The notes below the pieces were generated by a model, which was given only the letters and a program-made list of their open reading frames with translations, did not search any database and was not told the origin of the DNA. This document shows, in pieces, positions 27,384-35,038 of a stretch of 64,000 nt of DNA. The translations under genes were made by a program, and so were the position numbers. The DNA comes from Mesorhizobium hawassense. Lineage in GTDB: Bacteria > Pseudomonadota > Alphaproteobacteria > Rhizobiales > Rhizobiaceae. Location: contig NZ_QMBP01000015.1 in assembly GCF_003289945.1 (NCBI RefSeq), positions 62,001 to 126,000 of the forward strand, given 5' to 3'. Numbering within the stretch: position 1 is the stretch's first letter; each line of letters starts with the position of its first letter.

Positions 27384-28520
27384 ATGAGCGAATACCAATA
27401 TTATGAATTCCGGGCGATCGATCGCACGCTCAGCCAGGCGGACCGCCAGGCTCTGCGCGCAGTGTCGTCGCGGGCGCGCATCACCGCCACCAGCTTCACC
27501 AATTTCTACGAGTGGGGCGACTTCAAGGGCGATCCGGACGAATTCATGGAGCGCTGGTTCGATCTTCACCTCTATCTGGCCAACTGGGGCTCCCGCCGCC
27601 TGATGATCAAGCTGCCGGCCGGGCTGGTCGATCGGGATCGCATAGACGCCTTCCTCGCAGCGACCGACGACGTCATGCTCAGTACCGCCGGCGAAAATCT
27701 GATCGTGAGCATTGCGCGCGAAGAGTTGGAGCTTGAGGACGTCGGCGATGACAATGCGGGTTGGCTGGAAGCCCTGGCGCCTCTGCGGGCCGATGTGCTC
27801 GCCGGCGACCTCCGGCTTTTCTACCTCACCTGGCTGATGGCTGTCGAAACCGACGCGGTCGAATCCGATCAGCTGGAGCCGATGCCGGGAATCGGACCGC
27901 TGACCGAAGCGCTGGAAGCGTTCGCCGTCTTCTTCGGCATCGATCGCGATCTCGTCCAGGCAGGGGCCGAGCGAAGCGCTGCGAATATACCCAATGACGC
28001 GGCGCCGGAGATGGTTCGACGCACAATCGCTGCCATCCCGGATACCGGGAAAATCGACCTGCTCGTGCGAATCTTCGACGGTGAATTGCATGCGTCGTTG
28101 GAATTGCGCGCGATGGTCCAGGCGCGCCTGGCGACAGGGAACGCGACGCCGGCCATCGCCTTGCGCACTGTCGCCGAACTGCAGGCCCATGCCGCAGAAA
28201 TCCGCCTTGCCCGCGAGCGTGCCGAGGCGGACCTGGCCGCGGCACAACGACGACTGCAAATGGAAGCGGCTGAGAAAGCCCGCCGGGTCCGGCTTGACGC
28301 TATTCAACGCCAAGGCGACAGCGTCTGGACGGATATCGAAAACGAAATCGGGCGCCGCAACCCCGGCGGCTATGACAAGGCCGCGGCTCTTCTTTTGGAC
28401 CTCCAGGCGCTTGCCGAAAGACAGGGCACGATCGAGGCATTTCGCCTCCGACTTCAATCCATTCAGGAGCGCCATGCCGGCAAAGGGCGTTTCATCGAAC
28501 GCCTGGTACAGCTGGGGTAG
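27384..28520 (+). CDS. Uncharacterised protein with YEWGDFKGDPDEFM block
   Basis: 378 residues, no signal peptide or membrane segment. The N-terminal 100 residues (MSEYQYYEFRAIDRTLSQ, FYEWGDFKGDPDEFMERWFD, LYLANWGSRRLMIKLP) look like a conserved domain I have seen in hypothetical proteins, sometimes beside SWIM zinc-finger genes (from memory, not checked). The C-terminal third is charged and predicted coiled coil (AEIRLARERAEADLAAAQRRLQMEAAEKARR). GAGGACGACA precedes ATG 27384. It is divergent from the SEC-C gene. I do not recognise a function. Confidence 0.85.
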   Translation: MSEYQYYEFRAIDRTLSQADRQALRAVSSRARITATSFTNFYEWGDFKGDPDEFMERWFDLHLYLANWGSRRLMIKLPAGLVDRDRIDAFLAATDDVMLSTAGENLIVSIAREELELEDVGDDNAGWLEALAPLRADVLAGDLRLFYLTWLMAVETDAVESDQLEPMPGIGPLTEALEAFAVFFGIDRDLVQAGAERSAANIPNDAAPEMVRRTIAAIPDTGKIDLLVRIFDGELHASLELRAMVQARLATGNATPAIALRTVAELQAHAAEIRLARERAEADLAAAQRRLQMEAAEKARRVRLDAIQRQGDSVWTDIENEIGRRNPGGYDKAAALLLDLQALAERQGTIEAFRLRLQSIQERHAGKGRFIERLVQLG

Positions 28521-28744
28521 AGACGGCCAAATCCCGCCGCCAAACGCGACCGCGACCGATGCTCAAGATTTTGCCGGCAATGGTTGCCCGCCGGCAAACC
28601 GCCGCACCGGTGGTTGGTTAGGCTAAGCCAAATTTCCACCGTTCTGGCGCCGGCTGCGGCGAAATTCCGACAGAAGGCGCGATCGGGACGCTTTAAGCGA
28701 GACGCCGCGGGGGATGGATACCCTGCGCATGTCGGGGACCACGA
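28521..28744. other. Intergenic region upstream of the HAL-family gene
   Basis: No gene. A hairpin TTTGCCGGC (28570-28578) with GCCGGCAAA (28590-28598) lies 50 bp after the preceding stop and could weakly terminate it; there is no T-run. Nothing else is clear. Confidence 0.4.
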
Positions 28745-30241
28745 ATGACGATAACCATCGACAATGCCGCAAGCTGGCGGGACATCGCGCGGGTCGGCGA
28801 CGGCGAAAATCTGGCCCTGGCCCCGGCCGCCTGGGATCGCATCGCGCACGCCAACCGCATCGTGGCAAGCCTGGTCGAAAAGGGCATTCGGGCCTATGGC
28901 GTGAACACCGGGGTCGGGGCGCTGGCAAGCCAGGTTGTGGCGCCGGCCCTGCAGGAGAAGCTGTCGCGCAACATCATCCTCAGCCACGCCTGCGGCGTCG
29001 GCGAACTGGTGCCCGAGCGCAGCATCCGCGCCGTCATTGCCGTGCAGGTGGCGAATTTCGCGCATGGCCATTCGGGCGTGCGGCCGCAGATCGTGCGCAA
29101 CCTGCTCACCTTGCTCGAGCGGGGCTGCGTTCCGGACGTCCCGTCCCGCGGATCGGCCGGATATCTCACGCACAATGCCCATATCGCGCTGGTGCTGATC
29201 GGCGAGGGCAGGGCGACGGTTGCCGGGCGCAAAATGAGCGGCCGCGAGGCGCTGGCCGAGATCGGCCTGGAGCCGCTGGTGCTGGGTGCCAAGGAAGGCT
29301 TGAGCCTCGTCAACGGCACCGCATGCGCCACGGGCCTGACGAGCATCGCGCTGGTTCGCGCCGAGCGCCTGCTGTCCTGGGCCGACGCCGCCGCGGCGCT
29401 GACGCTGGAAGCGGCCGGTGGGCAGATGGCGGCCTTCGACGAAACCGTGCTGGCCATGCGGCCGTCGCCCGGCATCGAGGCCGTCGGCGCCTCGTTGCGG
29501 CGCCTGCTCGACGGCAGCGGGCTTATCGCGGCGGCGCATGGCAGCCGCACGCAGGATGCGCTGAGCCTCCGCGCGGTGCCGCATGTGCATGGCGCGGCGC
29601 GCGAGGTGCTGGAGCGCTCGGCACTGCTGGTCGACCGCGAACTCGCTTCGGTGACCGACAATCCCGCCGTGGCCGGCACGCCCGATGAGCCGCTTGTGTT
29701 TTCGCAGGCGCATCCGGTAGCGCCCGCGCTCGGACAGACCGCCGACGCCTTGACGATTGCGCTGGCGCAGGTCGCAGGCATGAGCGAACGCCGCATCGAC
29801 CGCCTGGTCAATCCGCTGGTGAACAATCTGCCGGCATTCCTTGCCGCCGAGGGCGGCTGCAATTCGGGCTTCATGATCGCCCAGTACACCGCCACTTCGC
29901 TGAGCAACGTGAACCGGCGCCTTGCCGCGCCGGCGGCGACGGATGGCGGCGTCACATCCGGCCTGCAGGAGGATTTCCTGGCTCACCCGACCGTGGCGGC
30001 CAACAAGCTCCTGGCCGTCATCGACAACGCCGAATACATCCTGGCGATCGAGCTCATGGCCGCCGCGCAGGCGCATGATTTCCTGGCCGGCAAGGCCGCG
30101 CGGGCACCAGGCACCGACGCCATCTACCGCGCCGTGCGCCGGCGCATCGCGCATTACAGCGACGACCGCCCGCTGTCCTGGGACATGGAAATGCTGCGCG
30201 ATTTCATCCGCGAGGCGGACGTGGAGTTCGGCGAAGTCTGA
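28745..30241 (+). CDS. HAL/PAL (aromatic amino-acid lyase) family protein lacking the MIO triad
   Basis: 498-residue member of the histidine/phenylalanine ammonia-lyase superfamily. The conserved Tyr loop is present (Tyr51 in RAYGVNTGVG), and NGTACATGL, AAHGSRTQDALSLRAVPHVHG, SVTDNPAV and SGFMIAQYTA match HutH landmarks. The expected GSVG-ASG-DLAPLAH segment reads GSAG-YLTHNAH at residues 136-146: exactly the three residues that cyclise to the MIO prosthetic group are absent, with no frameshift. It could be a lyase using another chemistry, a mutase-like or binding protein, or inactive. Annotating it as hutH would be unsafe. No hut genes are nearby. Confidence 0.9.
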   Translation: MTITIDNAASWRDIARVGDGENLALAPAAWDRIAHANRIVASLVEKGIRAYGVNTGVGALASQVVAPALQEKLSRNIILSHACGVGELVPERSIRAVIAVQVANFAHGHSGVRPQIVRNLLTLLERGCVPDVPSRGSAGYLTHNAHIALVLIGEGRATVAGRKMSGREALAEIGLEPLVLGAKEGLSLVNGTACATGLTSIALVRAERLLSWADAAAALTLEAAGGQMAAFDETVLAMRPSPGIEAVGASLRRLLDGSGLIAAAHGSRTQDALSLRAVPHVHGAAREVLERSALLVDRELASVTDNPAVAGTPDEPLVFSQAHPVAPALGQTADALTIALAQVAGMSERRIDRLVNPLVNNLPAFLAAEGGCNSGFMIAQYTATSLSNVNRRLAAPAATDGGVTSGLQEDFLAHPTVAANKLLAVIDNAEYILAIELMAAAQAHDFLAGKAARAPGTDAIYRAVRRRIAHYSDDRPLSWDMEMLRDFIREADVEFGEV

Positions 30242-30296
30242 GCGCGACCAAGAATCGGGGAACTGACGCCGCCGGGACCAATGGAGCCCGATACCT

Positions 30297-31898
30297 TCAA
30301 TAGTGCGCGTAGCCGCTCAAGGGACATCTCTGCGACGCAGGGATTTGGAACGTGCCGTCAATCCCGCTGCAGGTCTTGTATCCGGACTTCCGTGCCGTTG
30401 CCTTCGGTTTCGGTGCCGGTCCGGGATTGGCTGCTTCGCGTTGCTGCATTCGTTTCGGTTTGGCGCGGGCGACCGGTTGCGGCTTCGGCGGCCTTGGCGG
30501 CGCGACGCTTTCCTGTTTCTTTGCCTGCGCTTCGGACGCCTGCTCGGCACGCCACGTCTGCAGTGCATCTTCCGTGTCGAGTTTCAGACGAGCATATTGC
30601 CCTTGGGTAAGAAAGGCGGTCGGCGGCAGCTTGTTGTCTTGCTGCCACTTGCCGATGGCCTGTCGTGTCTTGGCGCCAAAATCGCCGTCGGCGCGATCCA
30701 GATCATAGCCGATGGCCAGCAGCCTCTCCTGCAGATCGATCTTTGCCTGGCGGTCCAGCCCGATGGCACTTTCCGTCAACTCCGTGCCGGCCTCGTTTTC
30801 GGGACCGGCGGCCGCGGGGGGTTGCGGCGTCGCGGCGGATCGCGACGCATCGCTTTTCGTGTCGGCGACAATCGTGGAACGCTGCTTGAGCTGATCCAGA
30901 TTGAGCCGGGCAAGGTCAGCGAACGCACCCTTTGGAAATTGCTGAAGATAGGCTTCGTAATGCGCTACCGTGTTGCGCTTCGAGGCCTCGTCCCACACGC
31001 GCTGCTCGATTTCCCATCCGCGCGGATCGGCATCAGGGGCCGGGGCCGGCGTGCCGCTGCCCGAAGCCAGCGCCTGCGGAGCCGGCGCCACGGCCGTCTC
31101 CGTCGCTGGTCCTATGAAGACCTCGCGACCGAGCGATGCATTGTGCCAAGGCCGCTGCTTGCCGTTCGTTTCGGCCGTCACCTCGCCCCGCACGCGGGTC
31201 AACGCGCTCTGGAGTTCCACGCCGGGCTCGGCGAGATGCTTGGCAAGGGAGGTCGTATAGGGACTGTTGGCGCCGCCGCCGTCGTAGGACACAGCGCCGG
31301 GGTCGGTGGCAAAGGCGATCAACACGCCGCCGGTGCCAACGTCCGACCCGCTGATATCGATGGGCGCCAGGCCCGGTGCCATGGCCGAGCGGCTCTTTGG
31401 CAACGAGGCCGCCAAGGTCCTCGCCAACGGATTGTCGCGGCAGGCGTCGAGAATGACGATGCCGACGGCCGGATCCGGCGGGAGCGCGGCCAGCAACTCG
31501 TCCATCTGGACCGTGCGGGTCTTGAGATGCGCCGGCGCAGTAAGCTCGGCATCGACCGGGATCAGATAATTTTTGCCGTTCACTTGCATGCCGTGGCCGG
31601 CATAATAGATCAGCGCCGTATCCGCGTCGTAGGACGCCTCGGTAAACTTGTTCAGCCGGTCCCGCATTCCCGCATAGTCGAGATCGACGCCTTCGATAAC
31701 GTTGAACCCCACCTTGCGCAGCATGTCGGCCATCAGCCGTGCATCGCTCGCAGGATTGGGGAGAGCGGGGGCATAGACATATTTGCTGTTGCCGATGACC
31801 AGCGCAACCCGGCTACCCTGGGCGGCAAGGGCGCCGGACTGCAGCAGATCCGCCGCGGTGAGGAGGAAAAAACCAATGATGGCGGCCCAGAACCTCAT
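30297..31898 (-). CDS. Secreted caspase-like (metacaspase-type) protease with peptidoglycan-binding domain
   Basis: 533 residues from ATG 31898 (a TTG five codons earlier is less likely). Signal peptide MRFWAAIIGFFLLTAADLLQSGALA. Caspase p20-like domain about 28-260, with catalytic His102 in LIYYAGHGMQV and Cys153 in VILDACRDNP. A Pro/Ala-rich linker follows, then a helical segment, a peptidoglycan-binding-1-like domain (about 375-435, IDLQERLLAIGYDLDRADGDFGAKTRQAIGKWQ) and a basic Pro/Lys tail ending in a two-Cys motif. Periplasmic or surface location is inferred. The minus strand has a good -10 CTATAT at 31985-31980, 82 bp upstream. Physiological substrate unknown. Confidence 0.87.
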   Translation of the reverse strand: MRFWAAIIGFFLLTAADLLQSGALAAQGSRVALVIGNSKYVYAPALPNPASDARLMADMLRKVGFNVIEGVDLDYAGMRDRLNKFTEASYDADTALIYYAGHGMQVNGKNYLIPVDAELTAPAHLKTRTVQMDELLAALPPDPAVGIVILDACRDNPLARTLAASLPKSRSAMAPGLAPIDISGSDVGTGGVLIAFATDPGAVSYDGGGANSPYTTSLAKHLAEPGVELQSALTRVRGEVTAETNGKQRPWHNASLGREVFIGPATETAVAPAPQALASGSGTPAPAPDADPRGWEIEQRVWDEASKRNTVAHYEAYLQQFPKGAFADLARLNLDQLKQRSTIVADTKSDASRSAATPQPPAAAGPENEAGTELTESAIGLDRQAKIDLQERLLAIGYDLDRADGDFGAKTRQAIGKWQQDNKLPPTAFLTQGQYARLKLDTEDALQTWRAEQASEAQAKKQESVAPPRPPKPQPVARAKPKRMQQREAANPGPAPKPKATARKSGYKTCSGIDGTFQIPASQRCPLSGYAHY

Positions 31899-32141
31899 GG
31901 CGCGCACTCTCAACTCAAGTTGCGGCTCTGCCTGCTAGTCCCCTTGGCAATTTCATTCAGAGATGTTCGCTTCTATGAAATATAGCACATCCACGCGCAA
32001 TAAGCGTATGCCTGTTCGCGGCCGAGGCCTCGGCGGTCCGCGGCGCCGCGCAAACACATTCCATGATTTGGAGCATGGCGGCGACCAGCTTACTCGCCAA
32101 TGGATCGGCCTGAACTCAATCCTGCAATCGCCTGGCGCGGA

Positions 32142-32603
32142 CTAATTCCAAAGGCACACTCGCACGTCCTTGCCAGTATAGCACGCGCCTTCGCGGCGAA
32201 GATCTTCCCATCGTTCGTCGCCGTGGGTCGCCTCAATCTCCGCGTTCGAATAGCCTGCCCAGGTATCGCCGTCCTTGTAGACGACTGCCCAGTAATCCTT
32301 GGACATTTCACCTGCCCCGCTATGCGGATCGGGATAGTCGATGCCTGCAAACACCTGCTTGGGGCCCTGGATGTTGAAATCGCCGCCCTTCTCGATCTGA
32401 TAGGAGCATCTTCCGGATATGCGGGTCTCGCCCTGAACGACAAGCAGGCAGCGACCCCATTTGTAACCGCTGGGCAAACGATGCTGCGCCGCATGCGAAG
32501 GCGAAACGGAAATAGCGATTGCAAAGGCAACCGCTATGGTTCGCCCTGCCGATAGGCAGTCCAAAACCCGACCGAACACTGTTGGATTCCGCCCAGAGCG
32601 CAT
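32142..32603 (-). CDS. Small secreted protein of unknown function
   Basis: 153 residues with a long charged N-region, a hydrophobic stretch RTIAVAFAIAISVSPSHAA that looks like a signal peptide cut after SHA, and a mature part of about 113 residues with four Cys (RCLLVV, RCSYQI, ACYTG, VCLWN), suggesting two disulphides. GGAGG lies about 8 bases before ATG 32603. It is on the same strand as, and upstream of, the caspase-like gene, with a 243-bp gap. I do not recognise the family. Confidence 0.7.
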   Translation of the reverse strand: MRSGRNPTVFGRVLDCLSAGRTIAVAFAIAISVSPSHAAQHRLPSGYKWGRCLLVVQGETRISGRCSYQIEKGGDFNIQGPKQVFAGIDYPDPHSGAGEMSKDYWAVVYKDGDTWAGYSNAEIEATHGDERWEDLRREGACYTGKDVRVCLWN

Positions 32604-32780
32604 GTCGAACGGTCCTCCGCAGATCCCTTGAGATCAAATATTGTCGACCATAGGCGGTTTTTTGTCACGCGAGTGTGTGCTGCTTCACGAGCGGAGCATG
32701 GATCGATCGAAACGCGTGGTCTGGACCTGAGGTGTTTTAAGTCGGGCAATCCCGCCCTTCTTCGCTAAAGCTTCGGAGGG

Positions 32781-32841
32781 CATCCTGCTTCGCGCGAGAG
32801 ACTGCGCTGACCCTGTGAAGCTCGGAGAGCAAAGCAGGATG
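32781..32841 (-). other. Inverted repeat downstream of the tRNA gene
   Basis: CATCCTGCTT (32781-32790) and AAGCAGGATG (32832-32841) are perfect 10-bp inverted repeats; the second overlaps the encoded CCA end of tRNA-Ser. It may be a 3' processing or termination structure for the tRNA transcript. Confidence 0.45.
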
Positions 32842-32929
32842 GCGGAGAGGGAGGGATTCGAACCCCCGATACCCTTGCGAGTATGCCGCATTTCGAGTGC
32901 GGTGCATTCGACCACTCTGCCACCTCTCC
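32840..32929 (-). tRNA. tRNA-Ser, anticodon CGA
   Basis: Read on the minus strand the gene begins GGAGAGGTGGCAGAGTGG and ends CCTCTCCG followed by an encoded CCA (32842-32840). Acceptor stem GGAGAGG/CCTCTCC is perfect. The anticodon stem CCGCA/TGCGG encloses loop CTCGAAA with anticodon CGA at 32895-32893, which reads UCG. A long variable arm (ATACTCGCAAGGGTAT) and T-arm GGTTCGAATCC are typical of class II tRNA-Ser. Confidence 0.97.
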
Positions 32930-33256
32930 GCGAGGTCATGGTCGGCCGTTGCCGGCGCGGCGCACTAGATAACGGCTGACCGCTTCAGTTACAAGGCCCT
33001 ATTCGCCCGATTTCCAGCTTCTTCGAAAAGCGGCGGCGAGGGTGCTCCCGTCTCCTTTGCCGGCGGTACTGCTCGAGGTATCGTCCAGGCGCAGACTGCT
33101 TGCCTTGACTCCAGCGCAACCTTCGGTTAGGGACAGCCCGCAATCGGCGTGGAGGCTCTTCCGCGCCGCTTGTTTTTTGAACCCGCAGACTGACAAAAAG
33201 ACGGCCGAACCGCCCGAGCGGTTCATCAAGGCCGACCGAACAGCGAAAGGCAAAAA
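32930..33256 (+). promoter_or_regulatory. Upstream/leader region of rplU
   Basis: 327 bp without a gene. A perfect hairpin GAACCGC, loop CCGA, GCGGTTC lies at 33207-33224, 32 bp before the rplU ATG, with outer GGCC/GGCC pairing possible. It could be a leader structure for ribosomal-protein control; I know no exact family match. TTGACT at about 33107 followed by TAGGGA is only a weak promoter candidate. Confidence 0.45.
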
Positions 33257-33940
33257 ATGTTCGCAGTCATCAAAACGGGCGGCAAGCAGTATCGCGTCGC
33301 CGCCAACGATCTCCTGAAGATCGAGAAAGTCGAAGCCAAGGTCGGCGATATCGTCGAGATCGGCAATGTGCTCGCGCATGGCGAGGGCGAGAATGTCACC
33401 TTCGGCGCGCCGTTCGTCGATGGCGCTCTGGTCACGGCGGAAGTCGTCGAGCAGGGCAAGAACCGCACCGTCATCGCCTTCAAGAAGCGCCGCCGCCAGA
33501 ATTCGCGCCGAAAGATCGGCCACCGCCAGCTTTTGACTACCGTCCGGATCGCCGAGATCCTGCTGGGTGGCGCCAAGCCGTCGAAGAAGGCCGCCGCCAA
33601 GGCGGAGGCCAAGGCTGAGGTCGCCGCCGAGGCGAAGGCCGAGTCCGCTCCTAAGGAGCCCAAGGCCAAGAAGGAAGCCAAGACCGAGGCCGCCGCCGGC
33701 GAAGAGGCAAAGGCCGCGCCGCTGTTTAAGGCGCCGAAGGGCGAGCCGGACGACCTGACCGTGATCAAGGGCATCGGCCCGGTCGCGGCCAAGGACCTCG
33801 CCGAGCAGGGCATCGTCACCTTCGCGCAGCTCGCCAAGCTCAGCGACAAGGACGTCGCCAAGATCGACGAGCACATGCCGTTCAGCGCCGACCAGATCAA
33901 GGACTGGCGCGAGCAGGCCAAGGAACTGGCGAAGAAGTAA
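33257..33940 (+). CDS. rplU: Ribosomal protein L21 with C-terminal helix-hairpin-helix domain
   Basis: 227 residues, twice the usual length of about 103. Residues 1-105 are a complete L21 (MFAVIKTGGKQYRVAANDLL, KKRRRQNSRRKIGHRQLLTTVRI), a 50S subunit protein bound to 23S rRNA. Residues about 106-155 are an Ala/Lys/Glu-rich linker. Residues about 165-227 form a helix-hairpin-helix unit (DDLTVIKGIGPVAAKDLAEQGI, then FAQLAKLSDKDVAKID). The extension is in frame with no candidate stop or start between. Extended L21 proteins occur in Rhizobiales. It lies upstream of rpmA. Confidence 0.95.
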   Translation: MFAVIKTGGKQYRVAANDLLKIEKVEAKVGDIVEIGNVLAHGEGENVTFGAPFVDGALVTAEVVEQGKNRTVIAFKKRRRQNSRRKIGHRQLLTTVRIAEILLGGAKPSKKAAAKAEAKAEVAAEAKAESAPKEPKAKKEAKTEAAAGEEAKAAPLFKAPKGEPDDLTVIKGIGPVAAKDLAEQGIVTFAQLAKLSDKDVAKIDEHMPFSADQIKDWREQAKELAKK

Positions 33941-33962
33941 GGCAAGTTAAAAGTTAGATGGC

Positions 33963-34013
33963 CCGGCGACGGTCGTCGCCGGTACGCACTTGAAACGGAA
34001 CGCGAACGCGTTC
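33963..34013 (+). promoter_or_regulatory. Hairpin and inverted repeat between rplU and rpmA
   Basis: Two perfect structures: CCGGCGAC, loop GGTC, GTCGCCGG (33963-33982) and GAACGCG, AA, CGCGTTC (33998-34013). The first lacks a T-run; the second sits inside the spacer of the rpmA promoter described at 33990-34018 and could be an operator or leader element. Confidence 0.45.
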
Positions 34014-34018
34014 ATAAG
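33990..34018 (+). promoter_or_regulatory. Candidate rpmA promoter
   Basis: TTGAAA (33990-33995), 17-bp spacer, CATAAG (34013-34018), 38 bp before the rpmA ATG. It fits the alphaproteobacterial sigma-70 pattern reasonably well. Confidence 0.4.
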
Positions 34019-34056
34019 ACCATTCAAGCGCCTCAGGGCGCATCGGAGTTAGTCAA

Positions 34057-34326
34057 ATGGCACACAAGAAAGCTGGCGGTTCGTCGCGCAACGGTCGCGA
34101 TTCGCACTCCAAGCGTCTCGGCGTGAAGAAGTTCGGCGGCGAAGCCGTCGTCGCCGGCAACATCATCATCCGCCAACGCGGCACCACCTGGCATCCGGGC
34201 ACCAATGTTGGCATGGGCACGGACCACACCCTTTTTGCGCTCGAAGCCGGCGCGGTCACCTTCAACAAAAAAGCCAACGGCCGAACCTACGTATCGGTCA
34301 ACCCGATTACCAAAGCAGCGGAGTAG
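34057..34326 (+). CDS. rpmA: Ribosomal protein L27
   Basis: 89-residue 50S protein located near the peptidyl-transferase centre. MAHKKAGGSSRNGRDSHSKRLG is the standard N-terminus without a cleavable Firmicute-type prefix; IIRQRGTTWHPGTNVGMGTDHTLFAL is conserved. Normal length. It follows rplU after 116 bp, a common pairing (rplU-rpmA), here with its own candidate promoter, and is followed by a terminator at 34396. Confidence 0.98.
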   Translation: MAHKKAGGSSRNGRDSHSKRLGVKKFGGEAVVAGNIIIRQRGTTWHPGTNVGMGTDHTLFALEAGAVTFNKKANGRTYVSVNPITKAAE

Positions 34327-34395
34327 CCGGTTCCGCACCATAACACCGGCGCCCATCTCGGGAACCGGTGTCTGGCCAGGCCAGGAAAAGGATCA

Positions 34396-34424
34396 GGAGA
34401 GATGGGCCACCATCTCTCCTTTTT
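34396..34424 (+). terminator. Terminator after rpmA
   Basis: GGAGAGATGG, loop GCCA, CCATCTCTCC, then TTTTT: perfect 10-bp stem with T-run, 69 bp after the rpmA stop and 26 bp before the next start. Confidence 0.88.
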
Positions 34425-34450
34425 CATTTTTCTTGCCCTGGAGGACTAAA

Positions 34451-35038
34451 ATGGTTGCCGAAGCGGAAGATACCGAAGACGAAAGTTACGCGATCGATTG
34501 CCCGGTGCTCGCCACCGAGCGGCTGGTCATGCGCGCCCCGCGCGACAGCGATCTCGAGCAACTCGTTGCGCTTGCCGACAACCGTCATGTCGCCGAAATG
34601 CTGGCCCGCATGCCGCATCCCTATGGCGAAGCGGAAGCGCGCACCTTCCTCGCCATGGCGGCGTCGCGCCGCGCCGGCATCGTCTTTGCGCTCACCCTAG
34701 CCGGCACGGGAACTTTCGTCGGCTGCGCCGGCCTGAACACCACCGATCGCGGGCTGGAACTCGGCTACTGGATCGGCGAGCCCTACTGGAAGCGCGGCTA
34801 CGCGACGGAGGCCGCGCACGCGCTGGTCGATCTCGCCTTCCAGAACACCTCGATCCAGGTGCTGCATGCTTCGACCAGGGTGATCAATCCGGCCTCGCGC
34901 CGCGTCATCCACAAGTGCGGCTTCCAGTATGCCGGCCAGGGCATGCTGAACTCGATCGTCGCCGGCCAGGTGCCGGTCGAGCGCTACCGGCTGGATCGCA
35001 AGACGTGGACCAGCCTGCGCAACTGGGTGCACTTCTAG
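34451..35038 (+). CDS. GNAT-family N-acetyltransferase (RimJ/RimL-like)
   Basis: 195-residue GNAT protein. LATERLVMRAPRDSDLEQLVALADN starts the domain; the acetyl-CoA-binding region is YWIGEPYWKRGYATEAAHALVDLAF, and INPASRRVIHKCGFQYAGQG is the typical C-terminal block. The closest familiar pattern is RimJ/RimL-type protein acetyltransferases; target unknown. ATG 34451 has GGAGGAC 7 bases upstream. The TAG stop at 35036-35038 forms the first bases of repeat element A3. Confidence 0.92.
   Translation: MVAEAEDTEDESYAIDCPVLATERLVMRAPRDSDLEQLVALADNRHVAEMLARMPHPYGEAEARTFLAMAASRRAGIVFALTLAGTGTFVGCAGLNTTDRGLELGYWIGEPYWKRGYATEAAHALVDLAFQNTSIQVLHASTRVINPASRRVIHKCGFQYAGQGMLNSIVAGQVPVERYRLDRKTWTSLRNWVHF

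Noticed and set aside
28745..30241. Annotation as functional histidine ammonia-lyase hutH
   Set aside because: The MIO-forming Ala-Ser-Gly is absent and no hut genes are nearby.
32685..32939. Open frame with GGRVVECTALEMRHTRKGIGGSNPSL
   Set aside because: It is a translation of the tRNA-Ser gene and its flanks.
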